Positions 11,854 to 22,042 of a DNA stretch of 64,000 bases are shown here, in pieces. A program made the position numbers and the translations under genes. Numbering within the stretch: the stretch's first letter is position 1; each line of letters starts with the position of its first letter. The stretch is from Linnemannia hyalina (lineage: Eukaryota; Mortierellomycota; Mortierellomycetes; Mortierellales; Mortierellaceae), in NCBI GenBank assembly GCA_019671135.1, contig JAHRHY010000017.1, positions 930,001-994,000 of the forward strand, written 5' to 3'. Under the pieces are notes generated by a model. It saw nothing but the letters and a program-made list of their open reading frames with translations. It had not been told where the DNA came from and ran no database searches.

Positions 11854-12662
11854 GCACTTTTCACCTGGGCGATGTCCAAGGGACCCTTTTTTGGTGCAGC
11901 CCTGTCGGCACCACGTTTTGCCTTCGTTCCTCACCCTCTTTAACTTGCCTTGACCTTTTTCTCGACAATCTTTCCTTTTCTTTTATTGAGAAACCTGCCG
12001 GCGATAACACGAATTGGGTGCATTTTATTGTTTTCTTTTTGGAGAGACCGGTTGTAGCCATAATGAGTGAAAAATGTAGTATAACAGCGGTTTTGGGATC
12101 TTTGGATAAACCTTTCTCGAAGCTCTTTGCTTTAGCTCGTTCAAGGTGTTTTTGTCTTCGAAGCGCGTCGGGTATTCCAAAGCACTCAACATGATCTGAG
12201 GAACATGATCCGGTTGAATGTGGACTAGTTTCTTGACAATAAACGAACCCTTCCTTGATTGAGGTCAGTCGGCTATGTTGACCGACTTGGTGAAAGAGGT
12301 GAAGAGGGGCCTCGAAGGGTTTGGGTCTTGTGAGTACGCTTGAGTATGAGCGCAGCAAGCATAACTGTGAACGACAAACGCAAGCGCAGTCAGCGTGCGA
12401 GTTCAATTACGCCCAGATCCCGATCTCGATCATTTTTTTAACGCGTGTGCATATTTCCGCCTTGTCTAGTCACATGAAAAACAAGGGTTGATGTTTCTTC
12501 TGCACCTTTTCTTTTTTTTCTCCGAACTTTTCTACTCTCCCCCTTTCTCTCTCACATACACACTTTTGACATCCTTCTTTTCCCTTTTTTTTCCGAATCA
12601 GCGACATCGACATCCCACACTCATCCTATTCCATTCCTCCGCCTCCCTTCCTCTCTCAGCAC
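11854..12662. other. intergenic, lipase promoter region
   Basis: No gene is recognised between the tRNA and the lipase start. The last 170 bases before the lipase ATG are C/T-rich on the plus strand, like the leaders of other genes in the window. Confidence 0.55.
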
Positions 12663-14800
12663 ATGACGACGACGACGACCGACTACGAAAACGTCCACTT
12701 GATCATCCTCCACCATGGACTCTGGGGGAACGTCGGCCATGTCCGCTTCATTGCCGAACAGTTCAAACAGCGTCTCGGAGACCGCCTCCTTGTCGTATGT
12801 ACTTACTCTTGCTATCCTCTCCCTCGGTTCAATTGATATTTTCGACTCAATTGATGCCCTTGTTCGCACTCGATCCAATTAATACCGTAGCGAACACTTG
12901 ACTCAATTGAGCTTGTACCTGCGTTGTCTCCTTTAGAAAGCATGCATGCTGACCTTTGTTTTTTCACGCCTTTTTTCATGCAATTGGGTAGTACCGGGCA
13001 CAGGCGAACGAGTCGGCATACACGTACGACGGAATTGATGTCTGTGGACAGCGACTGGTTCAGGAAATCCACAGTGTTGTCAAAGTGATCGAGAACGGTG
13101 GCAATGTTGAGGAGATGAAGGGTCAAAAGCTGAAGCCCACTACCACCGCCAAATCTGACGAGACGAAGCAGGGCACCACTAACACGAGTAACAAGAACGA
13201 GGATCTCTCAAAGGATATTGGTACGGCAGGATCATCAGGATCTGGCAAAAAACTGCGTAAAGTGGCCCAGTTCTCGTTTTTGGGTTACTCGCTGGGAGGG
13301 TTGATTGGTCGGTTTGCGATAGCGATGCTCGATCTGGAGGGGTTTTTCACGTCGAAGGAGGAAGGAGGTCGAGGTGTGGAGCCGGTGTACTTTGTGACCA
13401 TGGCCACACCACATCTCGGTATCCGACAGCCTTCTCGATCAAGGTTCACCAAGGTGTACAACTTTTTGAGTGCCCGTATGCTCAGCCGAACAGGTATGTT
13501 TTTCTCTCTTTCATGAAGGTGGACTTGGTCATTTGGAGGATTTGGATTTGTGCAAATAATTGCCAATTAATTCAGTTCCATGCTCTTTTTGTTGGTGTAC
13601 ACGTAATGTAGGAGAACAATTGCAGCTTGTGGACGACTACGTGTATGGGAAGCCGATCCTGTTGGTCATGTCGGAACCGACCAGCATCTTTATTCACGTC
13701 CTGGCAAAGTTCAAGAGGAGGGTGGTCTACAGCAATGTCAGCAACGATCGGTCGGTGCCCTTCTGGACTGCCAGCTTCTCGGATGCGGACCCATTCCGGA
13801 AACTTGATGCCATGGAAATGTAAGGAAGCCGTTTTTTAACACGGTCTTGTTCGCTACTACATGTTGGACTCGACCAAATATTTGACATGAGTTAACACGG
13901 CCACCACTCTCAATTGTGCATAGTCAATACCACGATGAGTATTCATCGCTGATCGAATCGTACGAGCACCAGGATCAGGAAGCATTGGAACGAATTGCAA
14001 AGGAGCGAGCGGAATACTTAAAGATGGCATCGTTTACAGAGCGCACTTCTATTCGACTCAAGGCGATCCCATGGAAGAAATACGTTCTCTTTGGGCTCCT
14101 CGGCCCTGTCCTGATCCCTGTCTGGATTGTGATTGCGTGCTCGACCATCTCGGTGCAAGGTTTCAAATCGAGGAGGAGGACGAAGCAGATTTTTGGATCG
14201 AACCCAGAGTTGGACAAGATGAAGGATGAGGCTGTCGTGGTTCGGATGACTGCTCTATTAGATGAGGATACATCGTCGGCTTCGTCCTCAGCGACCGGAT
14301 CTCCAAAGGTGCCGGAGCAGCGCCTCTTGTCGACAAAAGATACCCAGGCGGATTCGTCCGTCACACTTCAGGATGATGCTGAAGGACCAAAAGGAGGAGC
14401 TAATACCACTACTACTATTACAGCTACGCCAAAATCCACCCAGACTTCCATCGCCGAAACCATTGATGGCGACGACAGCAACCACGTCAACAAGACTTCC
14501 ACCACCCAAGCTACTACTGCAACCGGTTCAAGCTTCAAAGCAGCGGCAGCGGGGCACGTGGCGTCAATCTCGTTCCCACATCTCAAGAACGTCCGACAGC
14601 TCCGTCTTCTCCCCGTCCAGATCGAGATCTCGCGCAACATGAATCGGTTGAAGTGGAAGAAGAACGCGATTCATTGTGCAACGGCGATGAACGCGCATGC
14701 TAGTATCATTGTGCGCGAGGGGCGGTTCTCGGGCAAGGACGGTATTGCGGCTGTCCAGCATGCTGTCGATATATTTAGGGACGATGGCGAAGATATATGA
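12663..14800 (+). CDS. DUF676 serine esterase/lipase (ROG1-like)
   Basis: Alpha/beta-hydrolase of the DUF676 group, whose yeast members act on lipids. Four exons (12663-12794, 12992-13493, 13612-13819, 13924-14800) give 572 aa in a continuous frame. Seen motifs: LHHGLWGN with the oxyanion-hole HG at 18-19; nucleophile elbow FLGYSLGG with Ser144 (G-x-S-x-G); FVTMATPHLG; and VSNDRSVPFW with Asp257 as the likely acid. A hydrophobic segment (KKYVLFGLLGPVLIPVWIV) after the fold could be a membrane anchor or hairpin. A Thr/Ser-rich low-complexity region follows, and the C-terminus again looks conserved (LNRLKWKKNAIH-like end with HAxIIVR). The catalytic His is not assigned with confidence. The start is the only ATG just before the conserved first strand. 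Confidence 0.9.
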
Positions 14801-15162
14801 GAGCGATTGGATGGGGGATTGGTTTGTTTGTTTGAAGGAGAACACCAAAAAAAAATAGAGTCGAGATCGCGCAAAATAAAATGAAACGGGTGTCAAGTGC
14901 GATCGATTGCACTTTACCCTAAAAAAGACAAGAGCTGCCTTCCCTTCTTTTTCGTTCCTGCTTACGCATGCATTGTCGTGAAGTAGAAGCAGAAGGACAA
15001 ACAACTTACAGTCAGTTCCTCCTCGACTGTTTTACCTTTTCACCGCGCAATTGAGACTGCTTTGCTGTTGTATGATTGATTTATTGAGAGTGATATTACA
15101 AGGCTCGACCTGGAGCCGTTAAAAAAACAATGCCAATGCAGTATGGGGTAAAGAAAAGGCAC
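14801..15162. other. convergent intergenic spacer
   Basis: Spacer between the 3' ends of the lipase (+) and the LUD gene (-). It should hold both 3' untranslated regions. Nothing else is seen. Confidence 0.6.
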
Positions 15163-16209
15163 TTAGAATCCAAGAGCCTCGTTGACCAAAAGAACCTGGA
15201 TACGTCCAGGAGCGAAAGGGTTCTGCTGAAGCAACAACTCGTAATGGCTCATGGAGGTGCCGGGGGCCTTGAAGACCTCTCTCGAGAAGGCACCAGCGGC
15301 GGGAATGCACCACTCGACGGTACGCTGGTAAGCCTCGTTGACATCCTTGACAATCTTGTTGGAGCCAACAACAACGATAACGTTCTTGGCACCATAGGCA
15401 ACACCTCCAACCTTGGAACCGCTCAAGTCACCGTGGGCCATAGCACCGGTCTCGGTGACGGCGGCCATGGAGGTGAGGAAGTAGTCGACGGTGGTGCCGA
15501 TGGTGCGGCGGAGCTCGGCCTGCTTTGCGAGATCCTTCTCGGCGAGAATGGTCGAACGAACGTTGTTGTAGGGGGTCTCTCCGATGATGTAGTCGATGAA
15601 TCCAATCTGTTGATGGGGTTGGTAGAGAGGTGATGGGATGAAGGTTAGTATGGTGAACAAATAGAGTTGAGGAGTGAGGGAGTGATCTTGATTTTTTTTG
15701 TCGGGTAAATATCATCCGTCAGAGAGTGGATACTCAGTCCACTTTCTTTTGATCCATCTCCTGCTTCTTTTTTTCCTCCTTTGAACTTAAGCAATGACAA
15801 AAAGGATATATCAATAATGCTTACCTCCTCAAGAGTGGTGCTGTGGGCAACGTTCAAGGAAGCACCCTATTATTTCAAAAGTTATCATATATGAAAACGT
15901 ATTAGTCGATCAATCTCTCACCGGGAGGCAAAGCAAAAGCACACAACAAGTTACTTCAACGACCAGCACAAGAGAAGCAAAACTCACATCGGGGATGAGG
16001 GTCTTGAGGGTCTCAAAGGCCTCATCACGGTTCTGGGCAACGGTGACCTTGAAGCCCTTGGACTCGAGGGCAGCGCGGGCAGACTCGAAGCGCTCAGGCG
16101 AGGCGGCCTTGGAGTAGGCACCGTCCTTGAGGTGGGCGATCTTCTCGTCAGTCTTGAGGAGAGCCTCGAGAGTGGTGTGGGCGTAGGAGTTGGCAGGGCG
16201 GGTCGACAT
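15163..16209 (-). CDS. LUD-domain protein
   Basis: Exons 16209-15988, 15866-15825 and 15606-15163 give 235 aa, all phase 0. The joined middle reads IPDGASLNVAHSTTLEEIGFID, where the tiny 42-nt exon supplies the GASLN..HSTTLEE block typical of LUD/DUF162 proteins. SNKIVKDVNEA and GAKNVIVVVG follow in the C-terminal half. In bacteria LUD proteins are LutB/LutC lactate-oxidation subunits. Here the protein is a lone LUD fold with no ferredoxin-type Cys clusters, so its reaction is unknown. The correct in-frame fit of the 14-codon exon is the main support for the model. The gene lies between the convergent lipase and the viral RdRp insertion, with no functional link apparent. Confidence 0.85.
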
Positions 16210-17027
16210 CTTTGTGTTGTTGTTGTTGTGAGTTAGGGTTGTGTGAAAGTGGGTATAGGTTTGGTTTGATGGTTGGAGTGGGAAGTGGGTCAGTATTTAT
16301 ATATTTGTTTTTTTCTTGATTAGTGTTGTCATGCCTTACTCAGCGAAATAAAAGTACAACAGCACATCCAGAAGAGGAGAAACTCAGTCCACCACCACCG
16401 GTCCTGTGCCCTGTGTATGCCTCAATTCTTCTCTTTTTGCCCTTGTGTTTCAAAAGAAAACGATAAGAATTCAACCAGTCAGATCGTAAAGCCAAGTCCT
16501 TGGACAACAGCTTTGTTGGCCTGGTGGTGGCATTCTGCCTAAATGTGATGCAACTTTTTCATGGTGGAATTCGTGATGTTATTGGCTGGCGGGTATGTAA
16601 TGGGTTGCGCCTTTTGAATTTGTTCTGGATGATTAGCAAGCGCATGAGGGGAAGAACCTTGAGCCTGTGGCTTGGATGAAGAGAAGGTTCCTGGATTACG
16701 GTGGCTGAAGAGGTGACAAAGAAAGAAGAAATTAGAAAATAAGAGTTTATTTTGATGTGTGTCCAGGATGGCTGTCCTGGATGGACAAAAAGGAAGCTCT
16801 TACTTTTATTTTTAGAATCTTGCTGCAGAAGGGAAAAGGAAGCAGGAATAGCGGGTCTCAAGCGCGCGTAGATAAAGAAAATAAGGAACGAGGGGCAAAC
16901 GCGCGCTAAAGAGAGAGCGTGTTCAAAGGGAAATGAGGTAAGAGTGGGAGAGGGTGGGCTGTCGAAGGTCAAAGAAAGACGATAACGGATGTCGAACGAA
17001 GGACAAGCAAGGCAGGAAAAAAAGAGG
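16210..17027. other. intergenic, downstream flank of RdRp element
   Basis: Holds the promoter side of the LUD gene (16210 to about 16320) and the 3' flank of the RdRp ORF. There is no poly-A tract just after the RdRp stop, and no capsid-like or other viral ORF can be recognised. An open frame at 16559-17044 (-) is low complexity and looks non-coding. Confidence 0.5.
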
Positions 17028-18818
17028 CTACTCCTCATTCTCACGGGCGAGGACGGTTATGCGGTACCATTGCTCGATCGTAATACGGCAAGGCAGAGGA
17101 GGGAGTCGTCCCATGTTCCAGTAATCCCTCGTCACCATCTTCTCCATCGACTTGGGCCAAAGAGTGGGCCGTTCAAAATCCAGCGTCTCGAGATAGTCCA
17201 GATACTTCTCCAGCCATAGTTGTGTCTCTGGGTTGCCCGCCGCGTTTAGATACAGTCCAATCGCTCGTAGCCATGAATGTTCTGGGGCATACTCGCCATA
17301 CTTAGGGAACATTAGGCTTAGATACGTCTCCTTGAAGGGCCGGTAGGGAACGACAATCTTGGGCGCGTATGGGCCATCACCCCAGCGTTGGTGTCGAAAG
17401 TAGGCGCCCAAGAATTGGACGCCCTGGAAGGGAATCGTACCAGGCAGGCTGTCGTCCATGAGTTGTCGAGTGCTGAAAGACTTCTTGCCAGACCAGTCAA
17501 TGTTAAAGCAGTCCAGGACCACTGCTGCAAGAGTCTCCTTGGTGAGGTAGACCCAATTCATCTCGAGTGCCATGACCATGTCATCTCCTAGGACGTCGAT
17601 CTCGCACTCCATAAGGATCATATCGATACCTATGGCTCCCCTGCGCTCCTCGGCCTTGACAATCAGAGCAGTGTATCCCAAGAACATGGTGATGATGCTC
17701 TGAACTAGAGTGTTGAAGCAATTTCCACTGGTAGTGCCGACATGTTTCTGCATCCGGATCCCATCATCGCGACAAATCACCACCTCCACCAAGGACTCGT
17801 AGACAAACGACCACAGCGTGTCGTACTTGGGGTCCATCCCTCCCACAAACTGCTCCCTCAGGATCAACAGCGCCTCCTTGACCAACCAGCCATCGATCGC
17901 GGCATCAAACTTTTTGGCGTCAAAGCAATGGTAGACCGCATGGCGGGTCATCTTGTTCACAAACTTCTCAGATCCGCCATGGTACCAACTCTGTCCAATA
18001 TGAATCGGCCATCGTTCGTCCAGGTACGCCGCCGTCAATGGTTGTTCCAGCGCCCCCAGGATCAACAGATCGCGATGACTCAACATCAAGATCAATCTGC
18101 CCATCGAGATGTTATCCTTGTCTACATCAACTCGTCCGGCCTGACCTCCAGCACCTCTCTCAATCAACTTGCCCTTCCCACCCAATCGAGTGTCATGAGG
18201 TTGAACAATCCTCCCATCGAGCAAGGTATCCCAGACGATCCCTGCATCACTCAACGCCATTGGATGGGCCTGGTGCCGAGACTTGAGCTTTAACCGCGCA
18301 TAGTCCAGTCCCGCAAACTTGGACCCGTCATAACGAACTGTCGACAGTGTGAGCTTGGTCGGCATGGGCAGTTTCTCGGGCAGGGCCATGAGTGCAGACA
18401 CGTGTCGGACAGCTCGACGGAAGGCTCGTTCGTACCTTTGGGGCATGGGCCTCGGTTTTCGGTTGAACAATCGGAGATGGTTCATCTGGATGGGCGAACA
18501 GGGCTTGACATAGTCGTAGTGGGAGACATCAACGCCGGCGGGCAAAGGAGGAGGGCACATCTCGCTGAATTCTCGGGTATGAGGGTCCTGCTCGACATAG
18601 TCTATTATCTTGTCCATGGGCTTGTAGAACCTCTTGTTCTTGTGGAACGTGAAGTGAACAAACTCGCTCTGGAGTTCCGCTCGAGTCCTGTTAAGTTCGG
18701 GTAGGTTGAATAGTGGCGGTCCTTTATGGACGACAGGTGGTCGTCGGTGAAAAGGGGTTTGGGAGATATGCATTTGACTGATAAGATCGGCCAAATCGAT
18801 TCCATTGAGAAAAGCCAT
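17028..18818 (-). CDS. endogenous partitivirus-like RNA-dependent RNA polymerase
   Basis: A 596-codon uninterrupted ORF, with no intron, encodes a palm-domain RNA-dependent RNA polymerase of the dsRNA mycovirus kind. Motif A is CFDAKKFD (D300, D305). Motif B is GTTSGNCFNTLVQS (S364-G365), with Asn where most partitiviruses have Thr. Motif C is VLGDDMV (G411-D412-D413). Lysines 445-446 fit motif D. Upstream, SMGRLILMLSHRDLLILGA and WPIHIG resemble the motif F region and the F-A linker. Downstream, QFLGAYFRHQ and the LMFPKYGEY block resemble the C-terminal partitivirus region. Length fits Partitiviridae (about 420-660 aa). Because it lies in nuclear DNA between intron-containing fungal genes, it is an endogenous viral element. 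No frameshift or stop breaks it. An in-frame upstream extension of 61 codons is hydrophobic, low complexity and probably leader. Amalgavirus-like origin is an alternative. Confidence 0.9.
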   Translation of the reverse strand: MAFLNGIDLADLISQMHISQTPFHRRPPVVHKGPPLFNLPELNRTRAELQSEFVHFTFHKNKRFYKPMDKIIDYVEQDPHTREFSEMCPPPLPAGVDVSHYDYVKPCSPIQMNHLRLFNRKPRPMPQRYERAFRRAVRHVSALMALPEKLPMPTKLTLSTVRYDGSKFAGLDYARLKLKSRHQAHPMALSDAGIVWDTLLDGRIVQPHDTRLGGKGKLIERGAGGQAGRVDVDKDNISMGRLILMLSHRDLLILGALEQPLTAAYLDERWPIHIGQSWYHGGSEKFVNKMTRHAVYHCFDAKKFDAAIDGWLVKEALLILREQFVGGMDPKYDTLWSFVYESLVEVVICRDDGIRMQKHVGTTSGNCFNTLVQSIITMFLGYTALIVKAEERRGAIGIDMILMECEIDVLGDDMVMALEMNWVYLTKETLAAVVLDCFNIDWSGKKSFSTRQLMDDSLPGTIPFQGVQFLGAYFRHQRWGDGPYAPKIVVPYRPFKETYLSLMFPKYGEYAPEHSWLRAIGLYLNAAGNPETQLWLEKYLDYLETLDFERPTLWPKSMEKMVTRDYWNMGRLPPLPCRITIEQWYRITVLARENEE

Positions 18819-19326
18819 CTTTCCTGTCGTGAAGCCAACAAGTGCGCGTGTGTATTGTGAATATGGGTGTGCTTGTGGATGTTGATGGTGAGAAAAGAAG
18901 TGCGTGGAGGAGGAGGAAAGAAGAGAGAGAAAAAAAAAAGTACAAGCAAAAAAAAAAAAAGACAAAGGCGCAGGGCAGTGTCGTTTGATCCGGGACAGCA
19001 TCCATGCACAGTTTTAGCTCAATTGATAACAATAACGTATGGTACACTTTTTTCCCGTCGACTTTTCTTTGTGCCTGTCCCCAGTCCCGCACGTACTCGT
19101 TCTTCCACCCACCCGCCCTCGAGATGATTGTTGTCTGTGGTAAAACCATCGTTCACTTCGTCAATGCGCATGGTCTCCATCATCGGTTGTATATCTGCAT
19201 GAACAACGTGTGGTTTTTATTTTGTAGTATAGCAGAAGACAAAGGGGTATGAGTTCCATCTTGTGATTTCTTCTCTCTCTGCGTCCCCGTCTTTCCCGTT
19301 ATTACGTCCAACGACTCGCCATGAGT
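18819..19326. other. upstream flank of RdRp element
   Basis: On the minus strand this begins, relative to the RdRp, with a short A/C-rich leader. Just before it lie a T/C-rich tract with two T runs (about 18930-18960) and a CT-rich block (about 18900-18930). This resembles the pyrimidine-rich leaders of the cellular genes here, so the viral ORF may have a host-type promoter. The rest is the 3' flank of the RING gene. Confidence 0.45.
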
Positions 19327-21262
19327 CTAGTCCAACCGAGGGAATGCCCCTGGAAAAGTTGAGGAGCTTCTCTGTTGCTGCTGCTGTTGCTGCTGCTGTT
19401 GTTGCTGTGCGTCTTCCTCAGGTACCAAAGAGAACCGACATGTCGGGCAAGTTGCACTTGTCTTGAGCCAAGGCTTGATGCAGTCCTCGTGGAAAATGTG
19501 TTTGCACTTCAATTGAGTGCATGTATCCTGGCTCTCAAACTCGTCTTTGCATACACTGCACTCGGTTTTTGCATCTATGCAGTTGGGATAGAGATGGAAG
19601 GTAAGAGAACAAGCAAAAAAGTATTAGATGATGTATCCATTTTTTTTTTTTTTTTTTTTTTTTTTTGAAATCAAATGCGTATTCGAGAGGCTGTGGTCAA
19701 AACTGTGAAGGAAAAATAAGAACTTACCAAGTTCCTCAGATGTGAGTGTATGTTGGGGTAACTCGTTAATCGCCTCCTCTGACAATGCCACAGGCCCATT
19801 CTGACGACTACGAGTTCACACACATACACACACACACAAAAAGTCTTGGATTAGAACGATACGGTCAATTGATCCATAATCAACGAGCAGCTCATTACTC
19901 ACAGAATAAAAGAGTCGAAGGAAGCAAAGGACGAGGTACATACCTTTGCATCTCCATCATTTGCGTGATCACATCATCGAGTCCTCCTTGGCCAAAGACA
20001 TAGTCTCCTGGATTTCCGACCATGTTGAACAGCCCTCCGAATCCTCCCAAACCCGGCTGACCGCCTTCGTTCATGAAGCGTAGCTCGAGTCCGATACGTT
20101 CCAACAGGCTATGATTAGAACGAGTAAAAAATAAGAATGACAAACAACAGCAAGTCAGCATGACATTGTCACAGGGAGGGGCGAAAAAAGGAGAGTTTTA
20201 TGGTGCGTCGATGTGTCCCATATTCGTGACGAACAAAGAAGTGTACGGTTGATCCTCGCCCAGTAGAACAATTCAATCCTCTTTGTTTGCTTCTTTCTTG
20301 TGTCATTCTTTTCGGTGTCATTCCACTCTGCAATCTGTTAATGGCATACCTTGAAATGGACGTTGGTGGTCCCTGTGGTTGTTGACGAGGTTCCGTATCC
20401 TGTTCGACATCTAGCATCTCTACATCTTCGTCATGGGAATCCGTGGCAGCGGCGCGAGCGACATTGGTAGTGGTGTTTCCTGAAGCAGATCGAGCCGCCT
20501 GAGAATTGAATAGGCTGAAAGGGCTCGTTGCGGCTCCTGCTTCGGTTCCTGTAGGGTATCCGCCGGGCGATTGTACCTGTGCCTGTTGTTGCCGCTGGTT
20601 GACTGTCATGGGCGCACTGGAGAGGAGGTGGATGACGCGAAGCAGATCCTCCAGTCCTACGGTCTCCTGTCCTTCCTGTCCATCATCGTCGTCGTCGCCT
20701 TGTTCGTGTCCAGCTTCCACAAAGGACCGAGGGTCGTTGTCCTCCTCAATCTAAAATACGTCGCAATAGCGGGCCATTATGACAGGAAGGGGTTAGGTGC
20801 AACACTTTGTTCGCAATCCTGCTGGGCATATCCTGTCTGAGGCCATATTATCGGGGCGATTATTTGGTTGTACTTTTGCCACGCCTGTTTCCTGTTGCGG
20901 TGAAAGATGTACCTTTTCGACAAACTCGCTTTGGCACTCAGGACAGAGAGGGTGCGGGACCATCATAGGGGTGATCTCGGCAGAGCACTAAACGATTCCA
21001 AGAGGAATGAATGACAAAGGTAAAACAAGTAGAAGGATTTGTTAAAATAACACGACGCTGTTGCTTCATTGTTACATTACACAAGCAGCTTTTGAGCAAG
21101 CTTGGCATTTTTTCTTCTGTGTAAGTTTGGTTGGTTCCTGATTAGTTTTCGACACCAGTCCCGAGCGGAATAAGACGAGGCACTTGCCTGATGGCACCAG
21201 TGATCTCGACGAGACCGTGGGGCTGTTGTTGGTGGGGTGTTTTCAGCGAGCGGGCTGTTCAT
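19327..21262 (-). CDS. RING-H2 E3 ubiquitin ligase (RNF115/RNF126-like)
   Basis: Six exons (21262-21188, 20987-20913, 20750-20350, 20108-19944, 19807-19728, 19574-19327) give 347 aa in one frame. The N-terminus is a BCA2-type zinc finger, C23-x2-C26 and C40-x2-C43 (WCHQCSAEI ... LCPEC). An acidic/Gln linker leads to DYVFGQGGLDDVITQMM, conserved in this family. The C-terminal RING-H2 has C271, C274, C289, H291, H294, C297, C308 and C311. It is expected to recruit an E2 and ubiquitinate targets in the cytosol; the N-terminal finger binds ubiquitin in relatives. A run of 12 Gln follows the RING. The first intron starts with GC (CAG|GCAAGT) rather than GT; only this donor keeps the zinc finger in frame. 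The next intron of note holds a 27-nt T tract. Confidence 0.92.
19372..19410. repeat. CTG/CAG trinucleotide repeat
   Basis: Imperfect CTG/TTG repeat on the plus strand that encodes the 12-residue poly-Gln run near the C-terminus of the RING-H2 protein. Confidence 0.85.
19640..19666. repeat. 27-nt poly-T tract in an intron
   Basis: T homopolymer inside the last intron of the RING-H2 gene. On the transcribed strand it is A-rich, so it is not the splice polypyrimidine tract. Confidence 0.85.
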
Positions 21263-22042
21263 TGTTGTTGTTGTGGTGGTGGTGATGATAGAAGTAGGAA
21301 CTGGGTGAGTTCTGTGGCGAGGAAGGAAACTGTCAGGAAGGACAGCAGGTAGGTAAGATGTGCAGAGCGAAGGAGTGAGGGTGTTGCTCTAGTCAAGATG
21401 TTTGAGGGAGAATTGGAAGGTGTTGAGGGTTTGTGTGCAGCTTGGAAGCGGAGTGAGTTGGGCAACAAGAAAGGAAAGGAAGGAAGGTGAAGTGCATCGA
21501 TGTGCAATTGATGATGGCGTGACCGGGCATTTCTTCAAAGTGATACATGAGGAAAAGAAGAACACGAATAAAGTACTGTAATGGCTGCCGATCAATCAAT
21601 GATAGAATGCTGACGCAAATCCCACTTGATTAGTGATGAACGCGTTGAACTACGCCCCAAAACCTGCCTGCCTGACACTCATCCTTCGATCAACCATCCT
21701 CATCTCGCTCTCCCTCCTTGGCTGTAAGGGTCAGGTCTTTTGAACAAGGAGGTGATTCCTCAATGTTGAATAATGTGAACGTGGGGTTCCGAATCCTTGA
21801 CGGACGGCGAACACACGAACACGAACCTTATTTTGTTCTTCTTTGCGCCTTATCATCACCCCCCTTCTCACTTCTGACTCGACTCCCTGATCACTTTCAT
21901 TTTTCATTATTTCATTCGTTCATTTGTGTTCATTCGTTCATTCACTTTTTTTTTATTTTTTTTTCTTTTTCTTTTCTTTCTTTTTTCTTCACACTTCCAC
22001 CATCAAGCTTCCGGCGACAGCAGGACAAGTCGTCACGGAAAC
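21263..22042. other. divergent promoter region (RING / ferroportin)
   Basis: About 780 bases separate two divergent starts. Close to the ferroportin ATG the plus strand is T/C-rich (about 21890-21990). Nothing coding is recognised. Confidence 0.6.

Noticed and set aside
12488..12901. Plus-strand open frame overlapping the lipase start
   Set aside because: Wrong frame; the conserved HHGLWGN block lies in the other frame of the same strand.
16559..17044. Possible second viral ORF beside the RdRp
   Set aside because: Low complexity with no capsid-like features; partitivirus capsid is on a separate genome segment in any case.
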